Shown here: positions 17,607-28,225 of the stretch, in pieces | Numbering within the stretch: position 1 is the stretch's first letter | Layout: the number at the start of each line of letters is the position of its first letter | DNA from: Candidatus Heimdallarchaeota archaeon | GTDB taxonomy: Archaea; Asgardarchaeota; Heimdallarchaeia; JABLTI01 | Direction of reading: 5' to 3' | Length of the DNA: 64,000 nucleotides | Assembly: GCA_019056785.1 (NCBI GenBank) | Contig: DXJV01000005.1 | Coordinates: 20,716-84,715, forward strand | Notes under the pieces: model-generated | Databases searched by the model: none | What the model saw: the letters and a program-made list of their open reading frames with translations, nothing else | Told to the model about the DNA's origin: nothing | Made by a program: the position numbers and the translations under genes

Positions 17607-19760
17607 TTGCAGCAGATTCTTGAAGAAGAGACTCGAGAGTTCCATTCACTCTTCGTACATGACTTTAATGTGGATGGTATTTCCGAAATAATTGCTTCAC
17701 GCTTACAAAAAAGTAGCACAGAGATTAGTGTTCTTCATCCCAAACATCTTGCTAATTCTTCTGTGAAAATTAATGAACGCATTAACGTTCTCTGTGTGGC
17801 ACAGACAAGTTTGGATAAAGGCTTTGAATTAATAACTGGCGATATCAAAGGAGTCCTTCGGATCAATGCTAGAAATGGCCGTCCCTTTTATAGTAAAGAT
17901 ATTAAAGATGGCATTCGCTTGCCTTCCAGTATTTTGGCAGCCGCGCCAGGTGATTTGAATGGGAATAAGCTTTCTGAAATAGTCGTTGGTTGTGCAAATG
18001 GCGAAGTAGTAATGATTGAACGCATTCCTGGCAGAAAACACCGGTGGGATAAGATTCGCGGTTTCTCCTTGGGAAAAGTCTTCCAAAAACCAGTGACAAC
18101 CATTCTTACAGGTGATTTCAATGGTAACGGTTATACTGGTTTCATTGCAGGCTCTGAAGATGGTTTTTTCAAGGAGATCGAATTTCGACCGCAATTACAA
18201 AAATTTGACCTTATTGGAGAGTTTAAAGTTGAAAGCCCTCCATCATTTTGTTTCTGTGGTGACTTTGACCGGGATGGTATCTCTGAAGTGATGGTAGGAG
18301 AGCAGTCAGGAAAACTCAATATCTTTAAACGAAATTATTTAATGTCGAGTCACACCTTAGATGGCGCTATAACTTGTGGTGTGGTTGGTGATGTAGATAA
18401 TGACCACCAACTTGAGGTTGTGGTTGGAACTTCTCGGGGCTCTTTTCATATTCTTCGTTCGAATACAATTGAAACACATGAGGGCTACAGCAATATCGCA
18501 GACTTGAAAATCGGCGATTTATACGGAAATAGACAAAATGAATTGATTTTTTCTATAAATAAAAGACGAATTCTTGCTTTTACAATCACACGTGATAAAG
18601 CCTCGGAAAAATCAAATGTTGAGTTGATCCCATTCAAGGACCCGCAACAATTACAAGCACGCACACCACAGCCATCGGTGGCACAAAATGCTTTCTGCCC
18701 GAATTGTAGCTCACAAGTGCGTTTTATTGAGCAATATCGACGATGGTATTGTTATACTTGCCGGCAATATGTCGCACCTGTAAGTAAGAAAGAAGAAGTA
18801 AAACGAAAGGTGCCAACGATCGAGGCGAAAAAGTATGGAACACCCTACAGTGTCGGCTCTCACTATGACCCTTATCGCCCCTATGAACCAACAAGGGAAA
18901 CAGCTGCCGGTGGAGCATCGAAACTTGAGAAAGTAAAAGATAGAGTTGAGAGTAAATTAGCAGATCTTCAGCCTGGGCAAAACCTCGAGTGGCAAGAAGA
19001 AATTGATGAGAATGGTATTGTAGATGCTCAAGAAGATGTGAATTATTTTCTCCCCCTCGATTTAGAAGCTGACTTGGATGTTGGAGTGTCCATTTTTAAT
19101 GACATCCTAAAAATAAAGCACGTAATTCTAATCCATTCCCAATCAGGCGTTCCTCTATTTAGTCAAGGCTTCGGAAAGGATATCGATGTGTCTTTGACTA
19201 GCGGCTTTTTAAGTGCTGTTGGAACTTTTACTGAAGAAATGGCCGGCGAGTCAGAAAAGCGAATTGGAGTCTTTAGTGAAATTGGCCGTGAAGGATTCTG
19301 GATAATAATTTATGAAGGCGAAATGTCAAAAACCGCCCTCCTTGTTAGCGAAAAGATCGGTGAACACTTGAAAAAACGCATACAGATTTTCATGAAAGAG
19401 TTTGAACAAACATTTAAAACAGAACTTGAGAATTTCAATGGCTTTATCTCCGCTTTTAAGGGAGCAACCGACCTTTTGGAAAAACACCTGCGCTTAGAAT
19501 ACCTTTATCCACTCAAGATGGATGCTAAAAGAATGCGGCTAACAGCTATCAACCAAAATGAAAAAACCTTGGCAAAAGCATTCACAGATTTTCTCAGCCA
19601 AACAGACGAAGAGGTTTTCTATGTGACAGAATTAATTGATGTTATTATGCAAGATCCAAAGAATAACCTCCTAAAGGAAGATGTTCTTAAAATTCTTATT
19701 AAATACCTCGAAAATGGCATGTTAATCCCTCTCCCTCCCCCACCAACAGAACATGTTTGA
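17607..19760 (+). CDS. FG-GAP beta-propeller, zinc ribbon and longin-like domain protein
   Basis: A 717-residue cytosolic protein (no signal peptide). Residues ~15-340 form a beta-propeller marked by repeated Ca-loop-like motifs at 40-55 residue spacing: HDFNVDGISE (~18), GDLNGNKLSE (~114), GDFNGNGYTG (~168), GDFDRDGISE (~217), GDVDNDHQLE (~260) and GDLYGNRQNE (~302). A zinc ribbon (CPNC...CYTC, ~363-385) and a flexible Pro/Tyr/Lys linker follow. Residues ~490-610 alternate strand and helix (HVILIHSQSGVPLFSQGF, SGFLSAVGTFTEEMAG, GFWIIIYEG) in the manner of longin/roadblock-like domains that serve GTPases and trafficking complexes. The last ~70 residues are helical, possibly winged helix. TTG start follows a weak GTAGG. 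It precedes the giant solenoid gene by 136 bp; the two may form one complex (inference). Confidence 0.68.
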   Translation: MQQILEEETREFHSLFVHDFNVDGISEIIASRLQKSSTEISVLHPKHLANSSVKINERINVLCVAQTSLDKGFELITGDIKGVLRINARNGRPFYSKDIKDGIRLPSSILAAAPGDLNGNKLSEIVVGCANGEVVMIERIPGRKHRWDKIRGFSLGKVFQKPVTTILTGDFNGNGYTGFIAGSEDGFFKEIEFRPQLQKFDLIGEFKVESPPSFCFCGDFDRDGISEVMVGEQSGKLNIFKRNYLMSSHTLDGAITCGVVGDVDNDHQLEVVVGTSRGSFHILRSNTIETHEGYSNIADLKIGDLYGNRQNELIFSINKRRILAFTITRDKASEKSNVELIPFKDPQQLQARTPQPSVAQNAFCPNCSSQVRFIEQYRRWYCYTCRQYVAPVSKKEEVKRKVPTIEAKKYGTPYSVGSHYDPYRPYEPTRETAAGGASKLEKVKDRVESKLADLQPGQNLEWQEEIDENGIVDAQEDVNYFLPLDLEADLDVGVSIFNDILKIKHVILIHSQSGVPLFSQGFGKDIDVSLTSGFLSAVGTFTEEMAGESEKRIGVFSEIGREGFWIIIYEGEMSKTALLVSEKIGEHLKKRIQIFMKEFEQTFKTELENFNGFISAFKGATDLLEKHLRLEYLYPLKMDAKRMRLTAINQNEKTLAKAFTDFLSQTDEEVFYVTELIDVIMQDPKNNLLKEDVLKILIKYLENGMLIPLPPPPTEHV

Positions 19761-19896
19761 CTTGAAATTAGGTTCTCTTCCTAATACTAAAAACTTAAGT
19801 GTTCTTTTACTTATTCTTTTTGTACTTGTAAAAGAAAATGCAAAATTGTAAACCAATAAATTAGTTAACATAGATTTATTGAATGGTGAATTTGAC

Positions 19897-22800
19897 ATGT
19901 CAGAATTGGTTAAAAAAGCCATGGTGTTCGAAGAAAAAGGAAAATGGAGCAATGCTGCGAAAAGCTATTTACAAGCAGCGAGAGAAGCCGTTGAAACTAA
20001 CCAAACAAAAGACGCCAAGAATCTCTTTTTAAAAGCAATTGCTGCTTCTGAAAAAACCGAAGACAATCTCTTATTAGTGGAAAGTGTTTTTGCGTATGAA
20101 AAAATTGCCACTAAAGCTGAGAAAAAAGAAGTGCTCCCAAAGGCACTGCCGGCTGTTAAAAGTTTGTTAGCTCTGGCATTAACTAAGAAGAAGAATCTAC
20201 TGGCCTTTGAATATTTAGAAAAGAAAGAACTTATTAGTAGAAGTACAGGTGTGGATTTAGAAGAGACCTTAAGAGAGAAAGGCGAGGTCTCAAGACGTCT
20301 AGCCTTAAAAATGGTTATCAGTAAAAAAGTGGAGGAACGAGAACGTGGTTTTGCTTTCCTGAAAGAGGCTGCAAAATGCTTTTTAGAAATTAATGCCATT
20401 AAAGAGAAATTTAAAGGTGATTTCCAAGCTTTCCAGTTGTTAATGGAAAAGGGTTTTATAAAAGAGGGGTTCAGTTTATTTGAAAAGCTCATCAGTTTTT
20501 GTGAAACTAATCAACTTGCAGAGGAAGCAACAACCGTTCTTCAGCAAATAATTACTTATGCAAATGCAATTTTAAATGGAAAAGGATCGAAAAAATTGGT
20601 CAAAGCGCTTCAAGCAACTTTCTCTTCTGCGGATCCTGGTGGAGAACTCTTGAAAATAGGCATTGAAAAAGCGCAGGAAATAGGCGCAAATGAAGTTATA
20701 GTCGCTGCAGCAACCATACAAGTTGAGCAAGGCAACCTGCAATTCAATAAAAAGAAATTTGATATTGCTAAACGCCTTTATGAAAAGGCTTTACTTCTTC
20801 TTACAACAATTCAAGCTGTAGATACTGCGAAAAATGTTTTCAAGCAAATTGCCACCAAAGCGTACACCTTACTTGATACGAAAGGGAAATTCCAACTTGC
20901 ACTCGATTATTTTGCAATGCTTCAAATTATGGAAGAGCTCGATAAAGGCTTTCTCGCTGACTTCTTTGTCGAAAAAGGAGCCAACATGTTTCAACGGGAT
21001 CTCATCACTTTGGCGTTAGAGGATTACAAAAGTGCTTGTAGAGTTTATCTCTCTGGTCAGCTAACTGTAAAGTTCGAAAAAACTGTTAGTATAATTTTTG
21101 AAAAAAGTTTGGAGCTTATAGCGCATGCGGACTTTCAAAATGCCCTCATTTATTCACATGATGCAATTTCCATTCTCCTTAAGGTTGAGAAATTTGAAAA
21201 CATAGGTGAGCAGGCTTCTAAAATCGCGCATGCCTTACTCGAAAACAATCAACTCCCTGAAGCAGAAGATTTTGTAAAAATCGCATTTGACAACTTCCTC
21301 AAAGCCGGAAAAACCGTAGAAGCAGCCACTACTTACAAAACCATGGGTGAATCTTTCCTTGCTCTTGAGCGATTTGAAACAGGGGCTGGATATCTCATTC
21401 AGGCAGCAAAAACATATCGAAGTGCCGAAGCTGAAGATAAAATCATGCAGACAGCAAAGCCTCTCCTTAAAGCTGCCATCGATCAACTTATAGATGGGAA
21501 TGCAGACCTCGCACAATCATTAAATCTTAAGGCTATTGAATGTGCGAAAGAAAAAGGTCCATTGGCACAAGTCGAAGTACTTCAGGAGTTTAATACTCAA
21601 GCGATGATTTCTAACCAACCAAAGTTAGTTTTAAACAACATTCAGCTGGCCACTAAAATTGTTGGAGCGAATTTTCCGGCTGAAAAAAGAGCTCTGGCGG
21701 AGAAAGCGATATCCTATGGTCAGCAACTGATAATTTCGAATCAGCAATTTAAGCTGGGAACTGATTTTATCACACATGCTGTTTTAACTCTGGCTGAACT
21801 TGGAGACAGTACCCAGAGTAGTCAGATCATCTTTGAAATTGGTTCTTTACTTTTTGAGAACAAACAACCGGAACTGGCAAAAGGACTGTTGCAATTAATT
21901 ACTCAAGTCTTAAAAACAGAGGAGAATCCTGAAGTTTTCGGAACAAACGTTGCGAATGTTGCCAAACTTCTGATTGAAAATCGATTTGTTGATGATGGTA
22001 TTGATCTCTTGCGCAAGAGTGTTGGCTCCTATCTTAACGTAGGCGGCGTTGAGCCGGTCATTAAATTGGCTCGCTATTGTGCTCTAAAAGCACAGGAAAA
22101 TATGGCAGCGGGTGATGTTGTGTTTGCCAAACACTTGTTTATTGCTGCAATGGAGTTCAGTACCCTCGTTGATTTGGAAGTTCAGAGCGAGATTTTAACT
22201 TCCGCAACAAATGCTTTTCTCGAGATTGGTGATTTCTATACTATAAATGAATTTTATGACTTTGCTAAGGCAAATCTCGAGGGTGAAAAAGACTATTTGG
22301 GAAAAGTGGGCCGCTTACAAATTTTCCAAGGGAGTACTTTGCGTGATCAAAAAGGGTTGGTAGATGAAGCCTCAGAATTTATACACAATGGTATTGCAAC
22401 CTTAAAAGAAGTTGATATGATTGCCGAAGCTGGCGAGGTTGCGCTCAATCAAGGAAAAGCTTTCATTGAGAAGGGGAATTTTGTCTATGGTGAAGAATTG
22501 ATTGAAACTGCAGCTCAAATCTTCATTCAGTTAAATGATATTGAACGTTCTGGCGATGCCTTCTTATCCCTTGCAGAAATTAACATGCAAAAGTCGCAAT
22601 GGCAAGATGCTTTTCAGCAGATTGAACTTGCGAATAAATCCTATAGTCAAACCAACTTGGACAAACTTGCTTCCACAATTATTATCACTGCAGATATCGG
22701 ACAAAAAGCATTAATAAATAAACCCGCTGAAAACAAAGAATTTGCTTTACAATGTTTTGATAGAGCAATCCAACTCGCCAATGAGCATAAGCTCTTTGCC

Positions 22801-25800
22801 AGTGAGGTAGATGTTACTTTACTCGAAGGACGGGCGTTTGCAACAATTAAAGATCACCAAACTGCTTACAACTTCTTTTTACAACTTGCAAACTTGCTCG
22901 AAGAGAAGGATGAAACCGAGAAATCCCCGCTAATCGCTGAAGAACTCACTACTTTTGCGACAATATTCATTGCTGATAATGAAGTTGAGTTAGGACTCCA
23001 ACTGGTAGATTTAGCAACAGCTATTTATTTGCGTCTTGGCCAGCCAATAAATGCTTCGGAGACTTATATGAAAGCCTGTAATGCTTTATTGAAGATGAAC
23101 AAAATCGTTCAAGGCGTAAAGCTTGTGCTTCTTGCTTCTGATACTTTAATGGTAGCAAATGAATACAAACATGCTGTGAGAATTTTAACTGAAATTGTTG
23201 ATTTCCTGTATGATTTGAAAGACTATCAAAATGCTGCCATTGTTGCTGGCCAAATCGTCACTGTTCATCAAAAAACCGGCGAAGTTGAAGAACAAAAGAA
23301 AGTGATAAATCGATTAGTCGAAAAGGCAATCGAAGTGATCAATGAGGGCAGAATCATGGAAGGAGAACAACTTTGGGAGCAGGCAGCCAATTTTAGCATC
23401 TCCGTTGACTTGGATTATGCACTTCAAATCAATGACCAAAGAATTGAAAATCTCTTGAACGCCGGCATGTATAACTCTACTAATAATGCCTTCAAACAGT
23501 TTTTGCCAATTCTAGAAGAAGATAAGGAAAAATTACTTTCACAAGTTGTAAAGATAGCCGAAATTACTGATGATCTTTTTGCGAAAGAAGAATTCAAACT
23601 GGCAAAGGATTTTGTTTTCACGGCAGTTGATTATTACCTTAAAGCTGAGGAATTTGATCAGGTAATAACTTTCTGTTTGGATGTTGGTCAACGGTTTATT
23701 GTTGCTAATGAGGAAACAAGTGGCATTGAGTTGATTGACAAGGCAGCATTTATTGCTAACGATTCTCTAGGTGCACATGAAGCTGCGAAAATCTACCTTC
23801 GCACAGGATTCTTACTTGTTGAAAAGGACTACAATGAAAGTGGTTTTCTGGCAATAAATAAAGCTGTTGACATTGAACTTCAAACGCAAAATATGGAGGG
23901 GTGTAATGAACTTGGTGAGATTGCTATTGAAAAAGCAAATGAACTCATTAACCATAACATTCCTCTTGCAATTAAAATTTATGAGCAAGCTTCGCAAATC
24001 TTTCAGAAAGCATCTAATTTTATTAAAGCAGGAGAAGTACAAACAACGATTCTTAATGCCTTCTTAAGTCTTGGAGATGCAGTTGGAGCAATAAAAGCTT
24101 GCGAACAAGCAGTTGATTATTATCTAAAAGGGAAAAATAGCGAACTTGCCGCAACCGCTGCAAGACAAATAATTGAGTCTTCGAGGAGATTTTTCGATGA
24201 AAATGACTTTCCAAAAGCCGTGTTAATTCTCGAGCGCGGACGATTCTTGGTGGAAAAGACAACAAGATATGATCTTTTGGATTTGATAGTCAGTATCTAC
24301 ATGAACGCTGCAAATCAGAACCTTCCAAATAGAAAATCTGCCATTGGTGTGTTTTTCTTGAAGCGTGCAATTGCAATTGCCGAAAGCAGCCCCGACCCAG
24401 AAGAAATCAAAAAAGTAGTAAACCTCTCATTAACTATTGCTTTGGAAACCATTAAAAAGAAAAACTCTCTTGCAGGAGCAAAAGTCCTGGAAATGATCTC
24501 TCGACTCGAGATTTCTAAAAATGCTCTCTTGTCTCAATTAACCGCGACTCTTCTTGATGCTCTAAAACTCACTTTAGAAACAGAATGGAATATGATCGGG
24601 AAAGTACTTCGAGATGCTTTTCATTTCTTTAAAGGCGCCAATCAAGATGAAGCAATTAAAGAGTTAATTTCCATTTTGACAAAAAGAGCAAATGCTGACT
24701 TGCTCCTCAATAAACCCCAACTTGGCTTCTTCTTTTTAGAGCATGCAATCCGGATTGTTAATGAGTCTGGAGACAAAGAACTAATGTTTTATCTTGGCAA
24801 TGACCTTCTCGAACAGTTCCTCGTTTTGCATGAGGAGGTAACTTTCGATTCTCTCTATCGGTTGCTTGGATATTGCTACCAAATTTTCCAACAGATTCAA
24901 GACTTGGAATCCATCACTCGTGTTGGGGCAGAGTTTGCTAAATTGGGTTCAAAGGACCTTATTAATAATATGCAATCAATCCGTGGCTATGAGTCTCTCT
25001 TAACTGCAAGAGATATTGCAAGTCAGACACAAAATAGTGCGCTTATGAAAGCTGTTGTGCTTGCTCTCTTAGATTTTGCGATTCAACAATCTGCGAAAAA
25101 TGCCAATTCTGTGCTGTCAACCTTAGAGGATATTGTTCAAGGGTTAAAAGAATTCGAAATACCAAAGTCAACATCAGTAGCTATTGATTACGCTTCCTTG
25201 CAAAGTTATCTTAAAACTCTCACCTCTTTTGGCAATAAAGTCAGTAAAAATGATAAAACATTCAAGCTTGGGAAGAAGATCATTCAAAATTGCTCTAGAT
25301 TACTCGCCCTCACCGGCAACCATCTTGAACTCGAAAAAGATTTAGCTGATGTCAAAAAGAACATGCAGAAACTTTGTCGCCGGGGCAATCAAGAGGCAGC
25401 TTATAAATTGCGAGAAGCAGCCATTGTTTTTATTGATTTGAATGAAACAAACCAGGCCATTAAAATTGCTGAAGATGCTTTTGCAGCTTCCCAACAACTA
25501 CTAGAGCGGAAAAAGTACCTCGATTCTGTGGAATTTGCTAAAGTGAGTTTGGTTGTTAACCAAAAACTCGATATCACTTCTGAGTTAAAAAACATCGGCT
25601 TATTTGCCTACAGTTCAGGTGACCGGCTTATAAATGAAGGCAAAATTCTGGAGGCAATGGACTTTTATGATATTGCAATCGAGGCCTTCGATTTATCAAA
25701 TGACGATGAGAATTCTAATCGCTTGATCAACAAGATTGTACAGACGCGTGAATGGGATGCCAATAAAATGGTTGCTTTTCAAGTCTATAAAATAGCCTCC

Positions 25801-26808
25801 GAATCAGCCATTCGAATGAAAAACTGGCAGAAGGCTCATGAAATTGCCAATAAATGTTATAATCGTGGTATTGCTTTTATCGACCAACCACGGGTTCCAA
25901 CTGAAATATCGCTAAAATTCATCACCCTTGCCGGGCGAATTTTTGAGGATATAGGTGCAATCAAAGATGCTGCCAATTCCTATGATTCTGCCATTCTAAA
26001 ATTCATTCGCTTAATGAGAACCAGAAAAAACATTGAATCAATAATTACTGAGCTTCTTGTAAAAACGGGAATAAATCGAATGGCTGGTTGTGATATGGAC
26101 TCACTTGAGACCATCTTTCTGCGAGTCATGGAATTAGCTGAAATGAAGAAGTCCAAATACACGAAGATCATCTCTCGCGTCTTAAAACTCATTAATTCTT
26201 CTAAGGTTGGTCAAGCATGGGACTTGATGGTTTCTCTTCCTTATGTCTCCCATGGGCGAATCCGGAAAATTATTGGAACAACAAAGCGTCGGATAATTTA
26301 CGACCTTCAGTCCAAAGGAACTTTCGATCGTACGGTTCTCTCTACAACAGACCGCTCTTTACCGCTTTCAGATTATCTCATCGAAAATCTCTTAATTTCC
26401 CGTAAAATTGATGGGCAATCAATAAACAAAGATGTCTTTATTTCTGCTACGAAAATTAAAGCCATTCGTTCGTACTTTTATAATGAATATGAGCTTTGGG
26501 GTCGAGTTGATTTAGAGGCTCTTACAAAGGAATTTGGCGTCCTCCCCACCGATGCAGCATCCATTGTCCGGCGGGAATTTCTCCCCACAATTTATATGGC
26601 GGTACTTGATACAGAGCAAAAAGTCTTCTATTCTTTTGACCGCTTAAAAGCTGAAATCTCTCTTATTCTTGGACGTGAACGTAAAAAGAACGCTCATTTT
26701 GATCCCATGCAAGTTGCTTCGGAAATGCATGTCCCTCCTGATATCATTAAAGAGGTTCTTCGGGAAATTTCTTGCGATGAAGTAGTGGAAAATGCTCCTA
26801 CAATGTGA
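19897..26808 (+). CDS. Giant TPR-like alpha-solenoid protein (2303 residues)
   Basis: One uninterrupted frame of 2303 residues, almost wholly helical repeats of about 35-45 residues in TPR/SNAP style, for example SNAAKSYLQAAREA near the start and DAANSYDSAILKFI near 2030, with recurring A-x-x-Y/F-x-x-A helices. No signal peptide, transmembrane span or enzyme motif. The C-terminal ~120 residues (about 2180-2303) change character: SYFYNEYELWGRVDLEALTKEFGV and DPMQVASEMHVPPDIIKEVL suggest one or two winged helices, a position reminiscent of PCI-type ends. Start is ATG 19897 with GGTGA (19885-19889) upstream; a TTG at 19879 is also in frame. It follows the beta-propeller/longin gene in the same direction, so a scaffold or coat-like assembly is conceivable. 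No specific function can be assigned. Confidence 0.75.
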   Translation: MSELVKKAMVFEEKGKWSNAAKSYLQAAREAVETNQTKDAKNLFLKAIAASEKTEDNLLLVESVFAYEKIATKAEKKEVLPKALPAVKSLLALALTKKKNLLAFEYLEKKELISRSTGVDLEETLREKGEVSRRLALKMVISKKVEERERGFAFLKEAAKCFLEINAIKEKFKGDFQAFQLLMEKGFIKEGFSLFEKLISFCETNQLAEEATTVLQQIITYANAILNGKGSKKLVKALQATFSSADPGGELLKIGIEKAQEIGANEVIVAAATIQVEQGNLQFNKKKFDIAKRLYEKALLLLTTIQAVDTAKNVFKQIATKAYTLLDTKGKFQLALDYFAMLQIMEELDKGFLADFFVEKGANMFQRDLITLALEDYKSACRVYLSGQLTVKFEKTVSIIFEKSLELIAHADFQNALIYSHDAISILLKVEKFENIGEQASKIAHALLENNQLPEAEDFVKIAFDNFLKAGKTVEAATTYKTMGESFLALERFETGAGYLIQAAKTYRSAEAEDKIMQTAKPLLKAAIDQLIDGNADLAQSLNLKAIECAKEKGPLAQVEVLQEFNTQAMISNQPKLVLNNIQLATKIVGANFPAEKRALAEKAISYGQQLIISNQQFKLGTDFITHAVLTLAELGDSTQSSQIIFEIGSLLFENKQPELAKGLLQLITQVLKTEENPEVFGTNVANVAKLLIENRFVDDGIDLLRKSVGSYLNVGGVEPVIKLARYCALKAQENMAAGDVVFAKHLFIAAMEFSTLVDLEVQSEILTSATNAFLEIGDFYTINEFYDFAKANLEGEKDYLGKVGRLQIFQGSTLRDQKGLVDEASEFIHNGIATLKEVDMIAEAGEVALNQGKAFIEKGNFVYGEELIETAAQIFIQLNDIERSGDAFLSLAEINMQKSQWQDAFQQIELANKSYSQTNLDKLASTIIITADIGQKALINKPAENKEFALQCFDRAIQLANEHKLFASEVDVTLLEGRAFATIKDHQTAYNFFLQLANLLEEKDETEKSPLIAEELTTFATIFIADNEVELGLQLVDLATAIYLRLGQPINASETYMKACNALLKMNKIVQGVKLVLLASDTLMVANEYKHAVRILTEIVDFLYDLKDYQNAAIVAGQIVTVHQKTGEVEEQKKVINRLVEKAIEVINEGRIMEGEQLWEQAANFSISVDLDYALQINDQRIENLLNAGMYNSTNNAFKQFLPILEEDKEKLLSQVVKIAEITDDLFAKEEFKLAKDFVFTAVDYYLKAEEFDQVITFCLDVGQRFIVANEETSGIELIDKAAFIANDSLGAHEAAKIYLRTGFLLVEKDYNESGFLAINKAVDIELQTQNMEGCNELGEIAIEKANELINHNIPLAIKIYEQASQIFQKASNFIKAGEVQTTILNAFLSLGDAVGAIKACEQAVDYYLKGKNSELAATAARQIIESSRRFFDENDFPKAVLILERGRFLVEKTTRYDLLDLIVSIYMNAANQNLPNRKSAIGVFFLKRAIAIAESSPDPEEIKKVVNLSLTIALETIKKKNSLAGAKVLEMISRLEISKNALLSQLTATLLDALKLTLETEWNMIGKVLRDAFHFFKGANQDEAIKELISILTKRANADLLLNKPQLGFFFLEHAIRIVNESGDKELMFYLGNDLLEQFLVLHEEVTFDSLYRLLGYCYQIFQQIQDLESITRVGAEFAKLGSKDLINNMQSIRGYESLLTARDIASQTQNSALMKAVVLALLDFAIQQSAKNANSVLSTLEDIVQGLKEFEIPKSTSVAIDYASLQSYLKTLTSFGNKVSKNDKTFKLGKKIIQNCSRLLALTGNHLELEKDLADVKKNMQKLCRRGNQEAAYKLREAAIVFIDLNETNQAIKIAEDAFAASQQLLERKKYLDSVEFAKVSLVVNQKLDITSELKNIGLFAYSSGDRLINEGKILEAMDFYDIAIEAFDLSNDDENSNRLINKIVQTREWDANKMVAFQVYKIASESAIRMKNWQKAHEIANKCYNRGIAFIDQPRVPTEISLKFITLAGRIFEDIGAIKDAANSYDSAILKFIRLMRTRKNIESIITELLVKTGINRMAGCDMDSLETIFLRVMELAEMKKSKYTKIISRVLKLINSSKVGQAWDLMVSLPYVSHGRIRKIIGTTKRRIIYDLQSKGTFDRTVLSTTDRSLPLSDYLIENLLISRKIDGQSINKDVFISATKIKAIRSYFYNEYELWGRVDLEALTKEFGVLPTDAASIVRREFLPTIYMAVLDTEQKVFYSFDRLKAEISLILGRERKKNAHFDPMQVASEMHVPPDIIKEVLREISCDEVVENAPTM

Positions 26809-26816
26809 AAGATGCT

Positions 26817-28202
26817 TTACTCAAGAACTTTGGTTACTGCTCCCATTTTGGCTATTTTCGCTAAATAACGGGGGTTGGTCTCTTTTATAAGCAAGAACGC
26901 TAATAGAAGTGCTAATAAGCCAAAGAATATTGGGAAGAGCGGGATGACAAAAATCCCTTGGGGAATATATTTTGGTAATATCGTCCCCGGAAAAATGTCT
27001 GCTATATAGCAACCAAAAATCGCTCCAATATTTCCAAAGAAGACTTGTTCCATTTGTATCAAGCTCATCCCCCTCCCCCGTTCATTTTCTTTTGTTAAAT
27101 CTGCCATAATAGTGTTGGCAGTTGGAACTTTCAATGCATATAATGGATACAGATAAACAATAAAGAGTGCAATGGGATACATGGAAAGAGTAAATATTAA
27201 CGTATAGACAATTGGATAAGCTAGTATTGAAAAAATGAAGACTCGTTTTCGACTTGTCCTATCCAAAATAGAACCACTAATGAGTAAGATAACCATTCCA
27301 AGGGCTGTAGCAATAGTATTGGACTTTGCTATAAGCATATTTGACAATCCAGCCGCTTTAAAGTAGACAGAAGTGATAACATTAAAAGGCCCGAAACCGA
27401 AGTCCAGAATTGCGAGAACAACAATAAGAGAGACTACATTTTTTCGCTTAAAAATGTCAAAATATGATGCATATTTTTCTGCCTCTTTTATGTCGCTGGT
27501 AACTCGACTTTCCATAACCGTTGGCTTTTCTCCCTTTTCTTCTATTGTTGCAGTTGTGGATAAGAATTCTTCTGGTAAAGGGACAAGAAGTGGTTCAATT
27601 ATTGAACCCTTTGCTTTGGAAGGTGAAAACAGTGAAAGAATTCCCGCTAGTATTGCAAATCCGGCCGCGAAGCTTAATGTGCCAATAATTCCTTTCCAAT
27701 CGTAAATGATGTCTGATAAGGCACTGCCGATCATCCAACCTGCACTGGCAAAAAAGACTTGATAACTGGACACTTGCCCCTTTCTATTTTGTGGGCAAAT
27801 AATTGTTATTAATGCACTATGTTGTGTATAGTAAATTTGTGTGAAAATGCCAAAAATAGCTAAAATAAGTAAGATAGACCAAATGGTTTTATTAAAAAAC
27901 AAGAGGAGTAAAAATTGAACCATCGAGAGTACTTTTGCGATAAAAATGAGCAACTTTCGTTTCCCTGTTTTATCGGAGAAAGAACTTAAAACAGTTGTGC
28001 CAAGAATTGAGACAATCGCTGGAATAGCAAGAACAATCGCGATATTGAGGTAAGAGTTCGTTACTTTCTCACTGAGGAAGATGCCGAAAAAAATCCAGTA
28101 GATAGATAAAGCGATATGTTCGAGTAGGTAAGAAAACAAAAGCGGCAAAAGATAGGCTGGTGGCAATAGTTCTTTAAGGGTTCGGTCTTTTTCCTCAATC
28201 AT
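26817..28202 (-). CDS. Major facilitator superfamily permease
   Basis: About 461 residues with twelve hydrophobic segments and a central cytoplasmic loop (about 200-245) rich in Glu/Lys. The loop between helices 2 and 3 reads SSFSDKTGKRKLL, a variant of the MFS GxxxDRxGRR signature, and the matching loop in the second half is ISGSILDRTSRKRV. Substrate unknown; drug or sugar exporters have similar outlines. The ATG at 28202 is chosen over a GTG at 28211. It converges tail to tail with the giant solenoid gene (8-bp gap) and follows the ABC exporter genes on the minus strand by 23 bp, so it may share their transcript. Confidence 0.85.
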   Translation of the reverse strand: MIEEKDRTLKELLPPAYLLPLLFSYLLEHIALSIYWIFFGIFLSEKVTNSYLNIAIVLAIPAIVSILGTTVLSSFSDKTGKRKLLIFIAKVLSMVQFLLLLFFNKTIWSILLILAIFGIFTQIYYTQHSALITIICPQNRKGQVSSYQVFFASAGWMIGSALSDIIYDWKGIIGTLSFAAGFAILAGILSLFSPSKAKGSIIEPLLVPLPEEFLSTTATIEEKGEKPTVMESRVTSDIKEAEKYASYFDIFKRKNVVSLIVVLAILDFGFGPFNVITSVYFKAAGLSNMLIAKSNTIATALGMVILLISGSILDRTSRKRVFIFSILAYPIVYTLIFTLSMYPIALFIVYLYPLYALKVPTANTIMADLTKENERGRGMSLIQMEQVFFGNIGAIFGCYIADIFPGTILPKYIPQGIFVIPLFPIFFGLLALLLAFLLIKETNPRYLAKIAKMGAVTKVLE

Positions 28203-28225
28203 ACTTGTCACAGTTATTTATTTAT

